NCBI GenBank assembly: GCA_028281025.1
Contig: JANQKR010000029.1
Coordinates: 62,001 to 126,000 of the forward strand
Length of the DNA stretch: 64,000 nt
Source of the DNA: Croceivirga sp.
GTDB taxonomy: Bacteria > Bacteroidota > Bacteroidia > Flavobacteriales > Flavobacteriaceae
Direction of reading: 5' to 3'
Position 1 is the stretch's first letter, and each line of letters opens with the position of its first letter. Below are positions 27,623 through 36,667 of the stretch, one piece after another. A program made the translations under genes and the position numbers. The notes beneath the pieces are model-generated. The model searched no databases and had not been told where the DNA came from. It saw only the letters and a list, made by a program, of their open reading frames with translations.

Positions 27623-29155
27623 ATGAATACCACCAAAAAAGCTTCTTCGGCACTTGTTTCCGTCTTTCATAAAGACGGTTTGGAACCTATTGTAAAAAAG
27701 TTGGACGAACTGGGGGTCACCTTATATTCTACGGGAGGTACCGAAAAGTTTATCACTGACCTTGGCATTGCCGTTGTCCCAGTCGAGGAGGTTACCAGCT
27801 ACCCCTCCATATTGGGCGGGCGGGTCAAGACGCTCCACCCAAAAGTATTCGGGGGTATTTTAAATAGACAGGACCATGATGGGGATATGGCCCAATTGGA
27901 GGAGTTTGGTATTCCACAGATTGACATTGTCATAGTGGACCTTTACCCTTTTGAAAAAACAGTGGCCAGTGGGGCATCGGAACAGGACATCATCGAAAAA
28001 ATTGACATAGGCGGCATCTCATTGATCCGGGCCGCGGCAAAGAATTATAAGGATGTGCTATGCCTTTCCTCAATGGAGGACTATGGAAAATTCCTTGAAG
28101 TGATTACGGAAGGTAATGGGGAAACCTCATTGGAACAACGAAAATGGTTTGCCACCAGGGCTTTTAATATTTCCTCACATTACGATTCCGCCATCTTCAA
28201 CTATTTCAATGCGGATCATGACCAGGCAGCGCTAAAAATAAGTGAGACGAAAGGCAAGGTGCTGCGCTATGGGGAAAATCCACATCAGAAAGGGTTTTTT
28301 TTTGGTGATTTTGAGGCCATGTTCGACAAATTGCATGGCAAGGAGCTCTCATACAACAATCTTTTGGATGTGGATGCTGCCGTTAACCTCATGGAAGAAT
28401 TTAAAAATGACGAGCCTACCTTTGCCATTTTAAAGCACAATAACGCTTGTGGGCTGGCAACGCGGCCAACCCTAACCCAAGCTTACGTTGATGCCCTTGC
28501 CGGTGATCCGGTATCCGCTTTTGGGGGCATCCTGATTTCAAATACCGAAATTGATGTGCCCACAGCCGAGGAAATCCATAAATTGTTCTGCGAGGTAGTC
28601 ATTGCCCCTTCCTTTTCCAAGGATGCTTTGGACATCCTTAAAGGGAAGAAAAACCGGATCATCCTCGTCCAAAAACCGGTTGAACTTCCGCAAATGCTGG
28701 TGCGCACCTGTTTAAACGGGGCACTACTGCAGGAAAAGGATAACAAAACGGATGCGGTAACGGATTTGGATTATGTCACCGATAGCAAACCAATGGAGAA
28801 GGAACTGGATGATCTTATTTTTGCCTCAAAGCTGTGCAAGCATACCAAGAGCAACACTATTGTCCTGGCCAAGAACAAGCAACTTTGCGCAAGTGGCACT
28901 GGACAGACCTCACGCGTGGACGCCCTGAACCAAGCCATCCATAAGGCCAACCATTTCAAATTTGATTTAAAGGGTGCGGTAATGGCAAGTGACGCCTTCT
29001 TTCCCTTTCCCGATTGTGTGGAGATTGCGGATAAGGCGGGAATAAAAAGTGTCATTCAACCTGGAGGTTCCATAAAAGACCAATTGAGCATCGATTATTG
29101 CAATGCAAACGCAATATCCATGGTAATGACCGGCACTAGGCATTTTAAGCATTAA
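27623..29155 (+). CDS. purH: Bifunctional AICAR transformylase / IMP cyclohydrolase PurH
   Basis: PurH (510 residues) catalyses the last two steps of purine synthesis: formylation of AICAR using 10-formyl-THF, then ring closure to IMP. The N-terminal cyclohydrolase domain has STGGTEKF, EVTSYPSILGGRVKTLHPK and DLYPFEKT. The C-terminal transformylase domain has RYGENPHQKG, the catalytic Lys-His in FAILKHNNACG, DPVSAFGGI and the end MVMTGTRHFKH. The length is normal. It precedes mreB by 54 bp on the same strand; a TACTTTTG element in that gap suggests mreB has its own start. Confidence 0.97.
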   Translation: MNTTKKASSALVSVFHKDGLEPIVKKLDELGVTLYSTGGTEKFITDLGIAVVPVEEVTSYPSILGGRVKTLHPKVFGGILNRQDHDGDMAQLEEFGIPQIDIVIVDLYPFEKTVASGASEQDIIEKIDIGGISLIRAAAKNYKDVLCLSSMEDYGKFLEVITEGNGETSLEQRKWFATRAFNISSHYDSAIFNYFNADHDQAALKISETKGKVLRYGENPHQKGFFFGDFEAMFDKLHGKELSYNNLLDVDAAVNLMEEFKNDEPTFAILKHNNACGLATRPTLTQAYVDALAGDPVSAFGGILISNTEIDVPTAEEIHKLFCEVVIAPSFSKDALDILKGKKNRIILVQKPVELPQMLVRTCLNGALLQEKDNKTDAVTDLDYVTDSKPMEKELDDLIFASKLCKHTKSNTIVLAKNKQLCASGTGQTSRVDALNQAIHKANHFKFDLKGAVMASDAFFPFPDCVEIADKAGIKSVIQPGGSIKDQLSIDYCNANAISMVMTGTRHFKH

Positions 29156-29209
29156 TTTTTCTACTTTTGCCGAGAAAATTTACCTTTAATCCGATATTAA
29201 ATACGCTTT

Positions 29210-30238
29210 ATGGGATTCTTTGATTTCATGACCGAGGAAATTGCCATTGACCTCGGAACTGCAAACACCCTGATTATTCATTTGGATAAAGTGGTCGTGG
29301 ACAGCCCTTCCATAGTGGCACGGGACCGTATTTCCGGAAAAATTATTGCTGTTGGTCGTGAGGCCAGTATGATGCAGGGGAAAACCCATGAAAACATCAA
29401 AACCATTCGCCCCTTAAAAGATGGGGTAATTGCAGATTTTGATGCTTCGGAAAAGATGATAAATATGTTCATCAAGAACATTCCCGCATTAAAGAAAAAA
29501 TGGTTTCCCCCTGCCCTAAGGATGGTCATCTGTATTCCTTCAGGGATTACGGAAGTAGAGATGAGGGCCGTTAGGGAATCCGCAGAACGGGTCAATGGCA
29601 AGGAAGTCTATCTTATTCACGAACCCATGGCAGCCGCAATAGGTATTGGTTTGGACATTATGCAACCGAAGGGGAACATGATTGTTGATATTGGTGGTGG
29701 TACTACGGAAATTGCGGTTATCGCCCTAGGTGGAATTGTATGTGATAAATCGGTAAAAATTGCAGGTGACGTCTTTACCAATGATATCATTTACTATATG
29801 CGCACCCAGCATAACCTTTATGTAGGCGAAACCACTGCCGAGGCCATAAAAATTGAAATCGGTTCTGCCACGGAAGACTTACAGACCCCGCCCGACGATA
29901 AGCAAATACAAGGTAGGGACCTCTTGACCGGTAAACCAAAACAAGTGCAAGTGTCCTATCGGGAAATTGCGAAGGCACTTGATAAAAGCATACTTCGTGT
30001 GGAGGACGCTGTAATGGAAACCTTATCGCAAACCCCTCCCGAACTGGCGGCCGACATCTATAATACCGGTATCTATTTGGCCGGTGGTGGTTCCATGCTT
30101 AGAGGTTTGGACAAAAGATTGTCGCAAAAAACGGATTTGCCGGTGTACATAGCGGAAGACCCCTTGCGTGCAGTTGTTCGCGGTACCGGAATCGCTTTGA
30201 AAAACCTGGAACGGTACAAGAATATTTTGATCAAGTAG
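29210..30238 (+). CDS. mreB: Rod shape-determining actin homologue MreB
   Basis: MreB (342 residues) is the bacterial actin that guides cell-wall elongation on the inner face of the membrane. Actin-fold motifs are present: phosphate-1 AIDLGTANT, phosphate-2 DIGGGTTEIAV, and the adenosine site LAGGGSMLRGL. The N-terminal MGFFDFMTE is short and amphipathic and could attach to the membrane. It is first in mreB-mreC-mreD-mrdA-rodA. Confidence 0.97.
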   Translation: MGFFDFMTEEIAIDLGTANTLIIHLDKVVVDSPSIVARDRISGKIIAVGREASMMQGKTHENIKTIRPLKDGVIADFDASEKMINMFIKNIPALKKKWFPPALRMVICIPSGITEVEMRAVRESAERVNGKEVYLIHEPMAAAIGIGLDIMQPKGNMIVDIGGGTTEIAVIALGGIVCDKSVKIAGDVFTNDIIYYMRTQHNLYVGETTAEAIKIEIGSATEDLQTPPDDKQIQGRDLLTGKPKQVQVSYREIAKALDKSILRVEDAVMETLSQTPPELAADIYNTGIYLAGGGSMLRGLDKRLSQKTDLPVYIAEDPLRAVVRGTGIALKNLERYKNILIK

Positions 30239-30281
30239 TCTCCCAGCAGTGGAACTTTTGTAACATGACCAATCCAACGAA

Positions 30282-31094
30282 ATGCAACGGATTTTTAATT
30301 TTATCCTTAATAACAAGAATGCATTTCTGTACGTTGTTTTGCTCTTTTTTTGCCTGGTTGTAACCATACGTTCCCATTCGTACCACCAATCCCGGTTCTT
30401 CAATTCTTCAAAGTGGCTTACCGGGACCATTCTATCCGCCCAAACAGCAATTACGGATTATTTTCATTTGAGGGAGGAGAATCAAAGATTGGTCAAGGAA
30501 AATGAACAACTGCGGTTACAATTATTCAATGATGGTAACTTAAAAACACAAGACGAAGTCCCTAGCGGTGCCTTTGAGGTAATCAATGCCAGAATTATCA
30601 AAAACACCTATGCTTCCCCTAGAAACTATATTACCTTAAATAAGGGGGAAACAGATGGTATTGAACAGGATATGGGTGTGATTACCCCACTTGGGGTATT
30701 GGGTATTGTAGAGAATACATCGGCGGGGTACGCCACCGTGCAAAGTGTTCTAAACACCAAGTCCAATATTAATGCAAAAATCAGGAATACCAACTACTTT
30801 GGGTCATTGATCTGGGATGGTATGGATTATGACGTTGTACAACTGGTGGATATCCCCAGATCGGCGTCCGTAACTGTTGGGGATACCATTACAACAGGGG
30901 CAATGTCCAGTATCTTTCCGGAAAACATTCCAATTGGTGTGATCAAAAAATATGATTTGAATCAAAATCAGAGTTCCTATACCATTCAGGTGGACCTTTT
31001 CAACGATATGGCCAATATTAAGAACGTCTATATCATAAGGAACAAGGACCGCCAAGAAATTCTGGAACTGCAAAACAGTACCAATGCTAACTAG
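30282..31094 (+). CDS. mreC: Rod shape-determining protein MreC
   Basis: MreC (270 residues) is a bitopic inner-membrane protein with a periplasmic beta domain that activates the PBP2-RodA wall synthase. There is one N-terminal helix (FLYVVLLFFCLVVTI), then a coiled coil (LREENQRLVKENEQLRLQL), then the double beta-barrel region (NYITLNKGETDGIEQDMGV). It sits 43 bp after mreB and its 3' end overlaps mreD by 11 bp. Confidence 0.93.
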   Translation: MQRIFNFILNNKNAFLYVVLLFFCLVVTIRSHSYHQSRFFNSSKWLTGTILSAQTAITDYFHLREENQRLVKENEQLRLQLFNDGNLKTQDEVPSGAFEVINARIIKNTYASPRNYITLNKGETDGIEQDMGVITPLGVLGIVENTSAGYATVQSVLNTKSNINAKIRNTNYFGSLIWDGMDYDVVQLVDIPRSASVTVGDTITTGAMSSIFPENIPIGVIKKYDLNQNQSSYTIQVDLFNDMANIKNVYIIRNKDRQEILELQNSTNAN

Positions 31095-31593
31095 CCCCAT
31101 TGCCCTAAATACCATCAGGTTTGTTGTGCTGGTCCTGGCACAGGTGTTGATTTTTAATAGGCTTAATTTTTTGGGTTCCATAAACCCTATGGTCTATGTG
31201 CTTTTCTTCTATTGGTACCCCATACGCATCAATAGGCCTTTATTTCTTTTTCTGGGCTTCCTTTTAGGTTTTAGTATTGATATTTTTTTGGACACCATGG
31301 CCTTACATGCCATGGCTGCTTTAACCGTAGCCTTTAGCAGACCTGTCTTAATGCGTTTTTGTTTTGGAGCCAATTTTGAATTCCAGGGATTTACCTTTAA
31401 AAGTACCACCAAAGTGCAACGGGTAACCTTTTTAGCACTCTTGATATTGGTACAGCACATCGTTTTCTTCACTTTTGAGATGCTTTCTTTTTCCCATATC
31501 CTATTAATTTTGAAAAAAATAGTATTTACGGGTGTTTTAACGTTAGTACTCTGTGTATTGTTAAGTTCCCTATTTGCTACGGAAACCGATTAA
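31084..31593 (+). CDS. mreD: Rod shape-determining protein MreD
   Basis: MreD (169 residues) is a small integral membrane protein of the elongasome. About five hydrophobic segments span the whole length, with PMVYVLFFYWYPI and FLLGFSIDIF, as is common in Bacteroidota MreD. Its start lies inside the mreC 3' end (11-bp overlap), which indicates translational coupling. mrdA starts 12 bp later. Confidence 0.88.
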   Translation: MLTSPIALNTIRFVVLVLAQVLIFNRLNFLGSINPMVYVLFFYWYPIRINRPLFLFLGFLLGFSIDIFLDTMALHAMAALTVAFSRPVLMRFCFGANFEFQGFTFKSTTKVQRVTFLALLILVQHIVFFTFEMLSFSHILLILKKIVFTGVLTLVLCVLLSSLFATETD

Positions 31594-31604
31594 GGCCAAA
31601 TATT

Positions 31605-33473
31605 ATGAGAAAAGTATTGTTGTCGTCTTTTATTATTGTGATCGGGTTTACCTTCATTGGGAGGTTGTCCTATTTGCAGTTGTTCAGTTTTTCACCAGAT
31701 CAAATTCTGGAAGACCCGGCCATTAAAACAGTCTATGACTATCCTGAAAGGGGATATATTTATGACCGGACCGGAGCACTGATGGTTGGCAACCAACCGG
31801 CATATGATGTGATGGTCATACCACGGGAAACCAAAACCTTGGATACCCTTGAATTTTGTTCCCTCCTAAGTATTTCAAAGGAAGATTTCATAAAAAGCAT
31901 GAAAAAAGCCAGAAGGTATTCTCCCCGATTGCCTTCCGTTTTGGTTCCCCAATTATCCAAGGAAGACTACGCCAGTCTTCAGGAAAAAATGCGAAAGTAC
32001 CGAGGTTTTTATATTCAAAAGCGGTCACTTAGGGATTACAAAACCAATAGTGCCGCCAACGTTTTGGGTTACATTAGTGAAGTAAATGAAACCGACCTGC
32101 GAACCAATCCTTATTACCGAGCTGGGGAATTGAAGGGCAGAACGGGTATTGAAAAACAATATGAAGAAATATTAAGGGGCCAAAAGGGCGTAAAATATAT
32201 CCAAAAAGATCGCTTTAATCGGGACATAGGACCTTATAAGGATGGGAAATTGGATACCCTCTCCCAATTGGGAAAGGAAGTCCATGTGACCATAGACAAG
32301 GCCTTGCAGGAGTATGGGGAGCGATTAATGGTCGGCAAAAGGGGCGGTATTGTGGCGATTGAGCCCGCAACGGGGGAAGTCCTTGCCATGATTTCAGGAC
32401 CTACTTATGATCCGGCCCTATTGGTGGGCAGGGACCGTTCCAGAAATTATAGCAAACTCCATTATGACAGTATTGCACAGCCTACCTGGGACCGTTCCAT
32501 ACTGGCGGAACCTTCTCCAGGTTCCCCATTCAAAACGTTAAATGCCTTGGTTGCCCTTGAAGAGGGCGTAATATCGCCCGACACCAAGTTTACCTGCTAC
32601 AATGGTTTTTATGTAGGGAAGCAAAAAAAAGGATGCCATTGTGGTGGCGGGGTACGTGATCTGAACTCAGGTATCTTTCGCTCTTGCAATGCCTATTTTG
32701 CTGGGACTTTTCGGAAAATATATGGAAAATTCAACACTACGGATGAAGGCATGGATGTTTGGGAAAATCACATGAAGAGTTTTGGATTGGGCGGTTATCT
32801 GGGCGTTGATTTCCCAACGGGAAGACCTGGAAGGATACCCGGAAAAGAGTTTTATGATAAATGGTACGGTGACAATGCATGGGCCTCATCCACCATAATT
32901 TCAAATTCCATAGGCCAGGGCGAAGTGAACGTAACGCCCATTCAACTGGCCAATATGACCGCTGCAATTGCCAATAGAGGTTATTTTTACACCCCCCACC
33001 TGATCAAACAAATTGGAAATACCAGAAGTATAGACCCCAAGTATACCGAAAGAAAATACACTACCATAAGCCCACAGCACTTTGGCCCGGTTATTCAGGC
33101 CATGACCAATGTCTATGAATATGGTACCGCCAAATGGATCAGAATTCCTGGCATCAAAATAGCGGGAAAGACAGGTACGGTAGAGAACTTTACCAAAATC
33201 AATGGTGAAAAAGTACAACTTACGGACCATTCCATCTTTACGGCATTTGCCCCTGTTGACAAACCAAGAATTGCCATAGCCGTATATATTGAACATGGAT
33301 ATTACGGTGCTAGATATGCCGGCCATATCGCTTCCCTGATGATCGAAAAATACATTAAGGGTGAAATCACCAGAAAGGATTTGGAGAAGAAAATGTTGGA
33401 GAAAACATTGGAACATGAATACGCCAAACCTTTTAGCGGGGAACCCTTCAAGATAAATGAGTATGTCTGGTAG
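31605..33473 (+). CDS. mrdA: Penicillin-binding protein 2 (elongation transpeptidase)
   Basis: PBP2 (622 residues) cross-links peptidoglycan during cell elongation, paired with RodA. It has one N-terminal membrane helix, a dimerisation/pedestal region (YPERGYIYDRTG), and the transpeptidase domain. The catalytic serine is Ser307 in SPFK (SxxK); SCN (SxN) and KTGT complete the active site. A cysteine-rich loop (CYNG, GCHCGGG) sits between SxxK and SxN; I recall such loops as common in this phylum. The last 17 bp overlap the rodA start. Confidence 0.96.
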   Translation: MRKVLLSSFIIVIGFTFIGRLSYLQLFSFSPDQILEDPAIKTVYDYPERGYIYDRTGALMVGNQPAYDVMVIPRETKTLDTLEFCSLLSISKEDFIKSMKKARRYSPRLPSVLVPQLSKEDYASLQEKMRKYRGFYIQKRSLRDYKTNSAANVLGYISEVNETDLRTNPYYRAGELKGRTGIEKQYEEILRGQKGVKYIQKDRFNRDIGPYKDGKLDTLSQLGKEVHVTIDKALQEYGERLMVGKRGGIVAIEPATGEVLAMISGPTYDPALLVGRDRSRNYSKLHYDSIAQPTWDRSILAEPSPGSPFKTLNALVALEEGVISPDTKFTCYNGFYVGKQKKGCHCGGGVRDLNSGIFRSCNAYFAGTFRKIYGKFNTTDEGMDVWENHMKSFGLGGYLGVDFPTGRPGRIPGKEFYDKWYGDNAWASSTIISNSIGQGEVNVTPIQLANMTAAIANRGYFYTPHLIKQIGNTRSIDPKYTERKYTTISPQHFGPVIQAMTNVYEYGTAKWIRIPGIKIAGKTGTVENFTKINGEKVQLTDHSIFTAFAPVDKPRIAIAVYIEHGYYGARYAGHIASLMIEKYIKGEITRKDLEKKMLEKTLEHEYAKPFSGEPFKINEYVW

Positions 33474-34743
33474 TAGCGTACTACGTCGATTGGATTGGTT
33501 GACGGTGTTCCTTTTTGCCCTGTTGGTATTTTTTGGTTGGATAAATATCTACAGTACTACACTGACTGAAAATGCCAATTCCATATTTGACTTTTCCACC
33601 TTATACGGGAAACAGCTGTTTTTCATTGGACTATCCCTTGCGTCCATAGTCATCATCATGGCCCTGGAGAATAGCTTTTTTGAACGATTCTCCAGTTTAT
33701 TCTACATTATCTCCTTGATATTGTTGGCGGGGCTGTTCGTTTTCGGAAAAACCATTGCCGGGGCAACCTCTTGGTACGACTTTGGTTTCTTTAATTTTCA
33801 GCCTTCGGAATTGGGGAAGCTCACGGCTGCATTGGCCCTGGCAAAATACCTGAGCGATATCCAGACGGATTTACGAAAAATCAAACACCAATGGTATGCC
33901 GTCTTAATTTTATTGGTTCCCATTATCCTTATCCTACCCCAACCCGACCCTGGAAGTGCTTTGGTCTATTTCTCACTTTTCTTTGTATTGTTTCGAGAAG
34001 GTCTGCCATTGCAATACCTGGGCTTTGCCATTCTTTTGATCTTGCTTTTCGTCTCTACTTTAATGTTTGGCGTAATCTGGGTAGGTATTGGCCTGGGCAT
34101 CATTACTTCCGTGTTCTTTCTGTTCAAAAAACCAACCTTAAAGGTCCCTACACTGCCTTTGGTGTTGTTTCTAATTTGCTGTATGGGTGTTTCCCTCTCC
34201 GTAAATTTTGTGTACAACAACGTCTTTGAACAACGACATAGAGATCGCTTTAGTTTGTGGCTTGGATTGGAGAAGGACCCCATTCGGTTGGAGCAAATCA
34301 AAAAAACCATAGGGTATAATACCTACCAGGCAGAAAAAGCCATAGAATCGGGCGGGTTTATTGGAAAAGGCTTTTTGGAGGGCACGCGTACCAAAGGGGA
34401 TTTTGTCCCCGAACAGCATACGGATTATATCTTTAGCTCCGTTGGGGAGGAATGGGGCTTTATGGGTACCACCTTTATAGTACTTTTGTTCTCACTTTTC
34501 TTCCTTAGGTTGATCCATCTGGCGGAACGGCAAAAAAGGAGTTTTAACCGAATGTACGGTTATGGGGTCATTTCCATCTTATTGATACACTATTTTGTTA
34601 ATATTGGAATGGTTATCGGATTGTTACCTACCATTGGTATTCCCTTGCCTTTTTTTAGTTATGGCGGTTCCGGCCTGATCTTTTTTACAGCAATGCTCTT
34701 TATTTTTTTGAAGTTTGATGCCGCTCGATTGAGTGAGATCTAA
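33457..34743 (+). CDS. rodA: Peptidoglycan glycosyltransferase RodA (SEDS family)
   Basis: RodA (428 residues) polymerises glycan strands with PBP2. About ten membrane helices are visible. SEDS motifs include ATSWYDFGFFNFQPSEL, LPQPDPGSALVY, the catalytic-region loop EQHTDYIFSSVGEEWG, and the end PFFSYGGSGL. The ATG lies within the mrdA 3' end (17-bp overlap), consistent with tight coupling of the two subunits. The stop overlaps the convergent endonuclease gene by 4 bp. Confidence 0.96.
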   Translation: MSMSGSSVLRRLDWLTVFLFALLVFFGWINIYSTTLTENANSIFDFSTLYGKQLFFIGLSLASIVIIMALENSFFERFSSLFYIISLILLAGLFVFGKTIAGATSWYDFGFFNFQPSELGKLTAALALAKYLSDIQTDLRKIKHQWYAVLILLVPIILILPQPDPGSALVYFSLFFVLFREGLPLQYLGFAILLILLFVSTLMFGVIWVGIGLGIITSVFFLFKKPTLKVPTLPLVLFLICCMGVSLSVNFVYNNVFEQRHRDRFSLWLGLEKDPIRLEQIKKTIGYNTYQAEKAIESGGFIGKGFLEGTRTKGDFVPEQHTDYIFSSVGEEWGFMGTTFIVLLFSLFFLRLIHLAERQKRSFNRMYGYGVISILLIHYFVNIGMVIGLLPTIGIPLPFFSYGGSGLIFFTAMLFIFLKFDAARLSEI

Positions 34744-35549
34744 AACGCCCCCTTCCACGAACCAACTTTTTCTTCAATAGTTTTTTCCTCCGCATCTTCA
34801 AGTTTATAAAAGAAATCCAACCCTGTAGCCTCTTCCACAGCATCAACGGAAACCAAAAAATGGGACAAGGGTTCGTCACTTTGCCGATTGGGCATCAAAA
34901 AAGCCAAAACGTGGTATGAATTCCCCCGCTTTTGAAAAACTATTTTGTAAAACATCCTGGGAACGTCCACATCCTCCATCCCTATTTCCATCAATCCATC
35001 CTCCAAAACACCACCGGTAATCACATACAGGGTACCGTACGCTTTGCACCACCGGCGAATCTGCATCTCCAACCTATTCCAGACTCCCGCATTAAAATCA
35101 CGGTTCTGTGGACTTATATTACTGGTGTAGAACGTCTCATTATAGGCATGTTCCGAAAACCTGCGATCACCTGCCGGACAAAGATGTCCGCGATCATAAC
35201 CGGAACCCCTATAGTTTTTCCAATCGGCGGACTTGGTCCCTACCTTTGGGTCTTCAATGAAATAAGGACGGTCGCGGTCATCATAGGTCAGATGCTCTTT
35301 TTTTAACGTATAGGCTACCCACTCTGCCTGCTCATGGGGTTCACTATAGGAAAGCACGTAATGATCATGTGCCACAATATGGTTATACGTTGAACTGGGA
35401 ACCAATGCTTCATCAAAAGGAAAATCCACATTGGTCGTCAAAGGCTCTGGGTATTGATTTGGCGTGTAGAAGTTTTCAAAAAGCCAAAATCCTATAATAC
35501 AAGCCAACATTAAAATGGTATAGGTCCATCTGCTTCTACGTATTCTCAT
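34740..35549 (-). CDS. DNA/RNA non-specific endonuclease, membrane-anchored or secreted
   Basis: This 269-residue beta-beta-alpha-metal nuclease of the Serratia NucA type carries the signature DRGHLCPAGDRR, with the catalytic His, and a downstream N-rich metal segment (NISPQNRDFNAGVWNRLE). An N-terminal hydrophobic helix (TYTILMLACIIGFWLF) predicts export or an inner-membrane anchor with the enzyme in the periplasm. I chose ATG 35549, because the longer frame starts at a TTG and adds ten polar residues. A role in nutrient or DNA degradation is inferred. It is divergent from sua5. Confidence 0.9.
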   Translation of the reverse strand: MRIRRSRWTYTILMLACIIGFWLFENFYTPNQYPEPLTTNVDFPFDEALVPSSTYNHIVAHDHYVLSYSEPHEQAEWVAYTLKKEHLTYDDRDRPYFIEDPKVGTKSADWKNYRGSGYDRGHLCPAGDRRFSEHAYNETFYTSNISPQNRDFNAGVWNRLEMQIRRWCKAYGTLYVITGGVLEDGLMEIGMEDVDVPRMFYKIVFQKRGNSYHVLAFLMPNRQSDEPLSHFLVSVDAVEEATGLDFFYKLEDAEEKTIEEKVGSWKGAF

Positions 35550-35590
35550 TTGTGTTGCCCGTTCGATTTTGAATTCCAAAGTAATGGAAT

Positions 35591-35621
35591 TTTGCCCATT
35601 ACGTACCTACCCGTACTTTTG
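35591..35621 (+). promoter_or_regulatory. Bacteroidota-type promoter of sua5
   Basis: TTTG (35591-35594), exactly 19 bp, then TACTTTTG (35614-35621) fits the -33/-7 consensus. Transcription would begin about 8 bases before the GTG start at 35636, giving an almost leaderless mRNA. Confidence 0.7.
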
Positions 35622-35635
35622 CCAAAATTTAGGCC

Positions 35636-36616
35636 GTGGCGCAGATCACCAAAAAAATTGAACTTGCCAAAACATTTTTGGATGCCGAAGAACTTGTGGC
35701 CATTCCTACGGAAACGGTTTATGGTTTGGCCGCCAAGGGAATTTCAACAAAGGCATTGAAAAAGATTTTTGAAGCCAAGGGAAGACCTATAAACAATCCT
35801 TTAATACTCCATTTCAAGGATGTAAAGTCCATTGCCCCCTTTGTTGATGGACTTACTGAAGAAATCCACACAATGGCGGAACATTTTTGGCCAGGTCCCC
35901 TAACCTTGCTTTTGCCCAAATCCCCACAGGTCCCCGAAATTGTTACGGCAGGATTGGAACGAGTGGCCGTACGGATACCAAACCATTCCAAAACGTTGGA
36001 ATTATTGGCGTTGCTCGATTACCCCCTGGCTGCACCAAGTGCAAATCCTTCTGGATATATTAGTCCCACGCGTCCAAAACATGTGGAAAGACTCCTAGGG
36101 AACAAGATACCCTTAATTTTGGACGGAGGCCCTTGCGACAGTGGCATTGAGTCCACCATTTTAGGTTGGGAAGGAAACACTCCCGTAATCTACAGACAGG
36201 GAGGGATTCCTATGGAAGACATTGAAAAGGTATTGGGGCGTAAACCACGGATACATCAAAAGTCCGAGGTCCTACATACACCGGGAATGTCATTGTCCCA
36301 TTATGCCCCAAATACGAAGACCATTGTGACCAAAGATATTTTGGAGCATTTACAACACTATCATGATCGTGACCAAAAGGTGGGATTGATTTCTTTTCAA
36401 AAGCATCCTACGGCCCAGAAATCCATTGCAAAGGAAATTGTACTGTCCAAAGATGGCAATTTGGAAGAGATGGCCAGAAAAATATATGACGCTATGCACC
36501 AACTGGATAGCTTGGGCTTGGATGTTTTGATCATTGAAACGGCTCCGGAGAAAGGAATTGGAAATGCGATCAACGACCGTTTGTACCGATCTGCCTCCAT
36601 AAACAAGGACAACTAA
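35636..36616 (+). CDS. sua5: L-threonylcarbamoyladenylate synthase (Sua5/YrdC type)
   Basis: This 326-residue enzyme makes threonylcarbamoyl-AMP from Thr, bicarbonate and ATP, the first step of t6A37 tRNA modification. The YrdC domain (residues 1-200) has IPTETVYGLAAKG, KGRPINNPL, RIPNHS and SANPSG. A C-terminal Sua5 domain follows a linker (LHTPGMSLSHYAPN), so this is the long Sua5 form rather than the short TsaC. The start is GTG 35636, supported by the promoter just upstream. It is convergent with the protease gene across a shared hairpin. Confidence 0.93.
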   Translation: MAQITKKIELAKTFLDAEELVAIPTETVYGLAAKGISTKALKKIFEAKGRPINNPLILHFKDVKSIAPFVDGLTEEIHTMAEHFWPGPLTLLLPKSPQVPEIVTAGLERVAVRIPNHSKTLELLALLDYPLAAPSANPSGYISPTRPKHVERLLGNKIPLILDGGPCDSGIESTILGWEGNTPVIYRQGGIPMEDIEKVLGRKPRIHQKSEVLHTPGMSLSHYAPNTKTIVTKDILEHLQHYHDRDQKVGLISFQKHPTAQKSIAKEIVLSKDGNLEEMARKIYDAMHQLDSLGLDVLIIETAPEKGIGNAINDRLYRSASINKDN

Positions 36617-36617
36617 A

Positions 36618-36645
36618 AAACCCTCCGTACACGGGAGGGTTTCCA
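36618..36645. terminator. Terminator hairpin between sua5 and the protease gene
   Basis: Nine-base perfect arms at 36618-36626 and 36634-36642 (AAACCCTCC / GGAGGGTTT) flank a 7-base loop, with A-rich and T-rich sides. It starts 2 bp after the sua5 stop and 23 bp before the protease stop, so it could serve both converging genes. Confidence 0.7.
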
Positions 36646-36667
36646 TTCTATTTTGTATTCTTAAAAA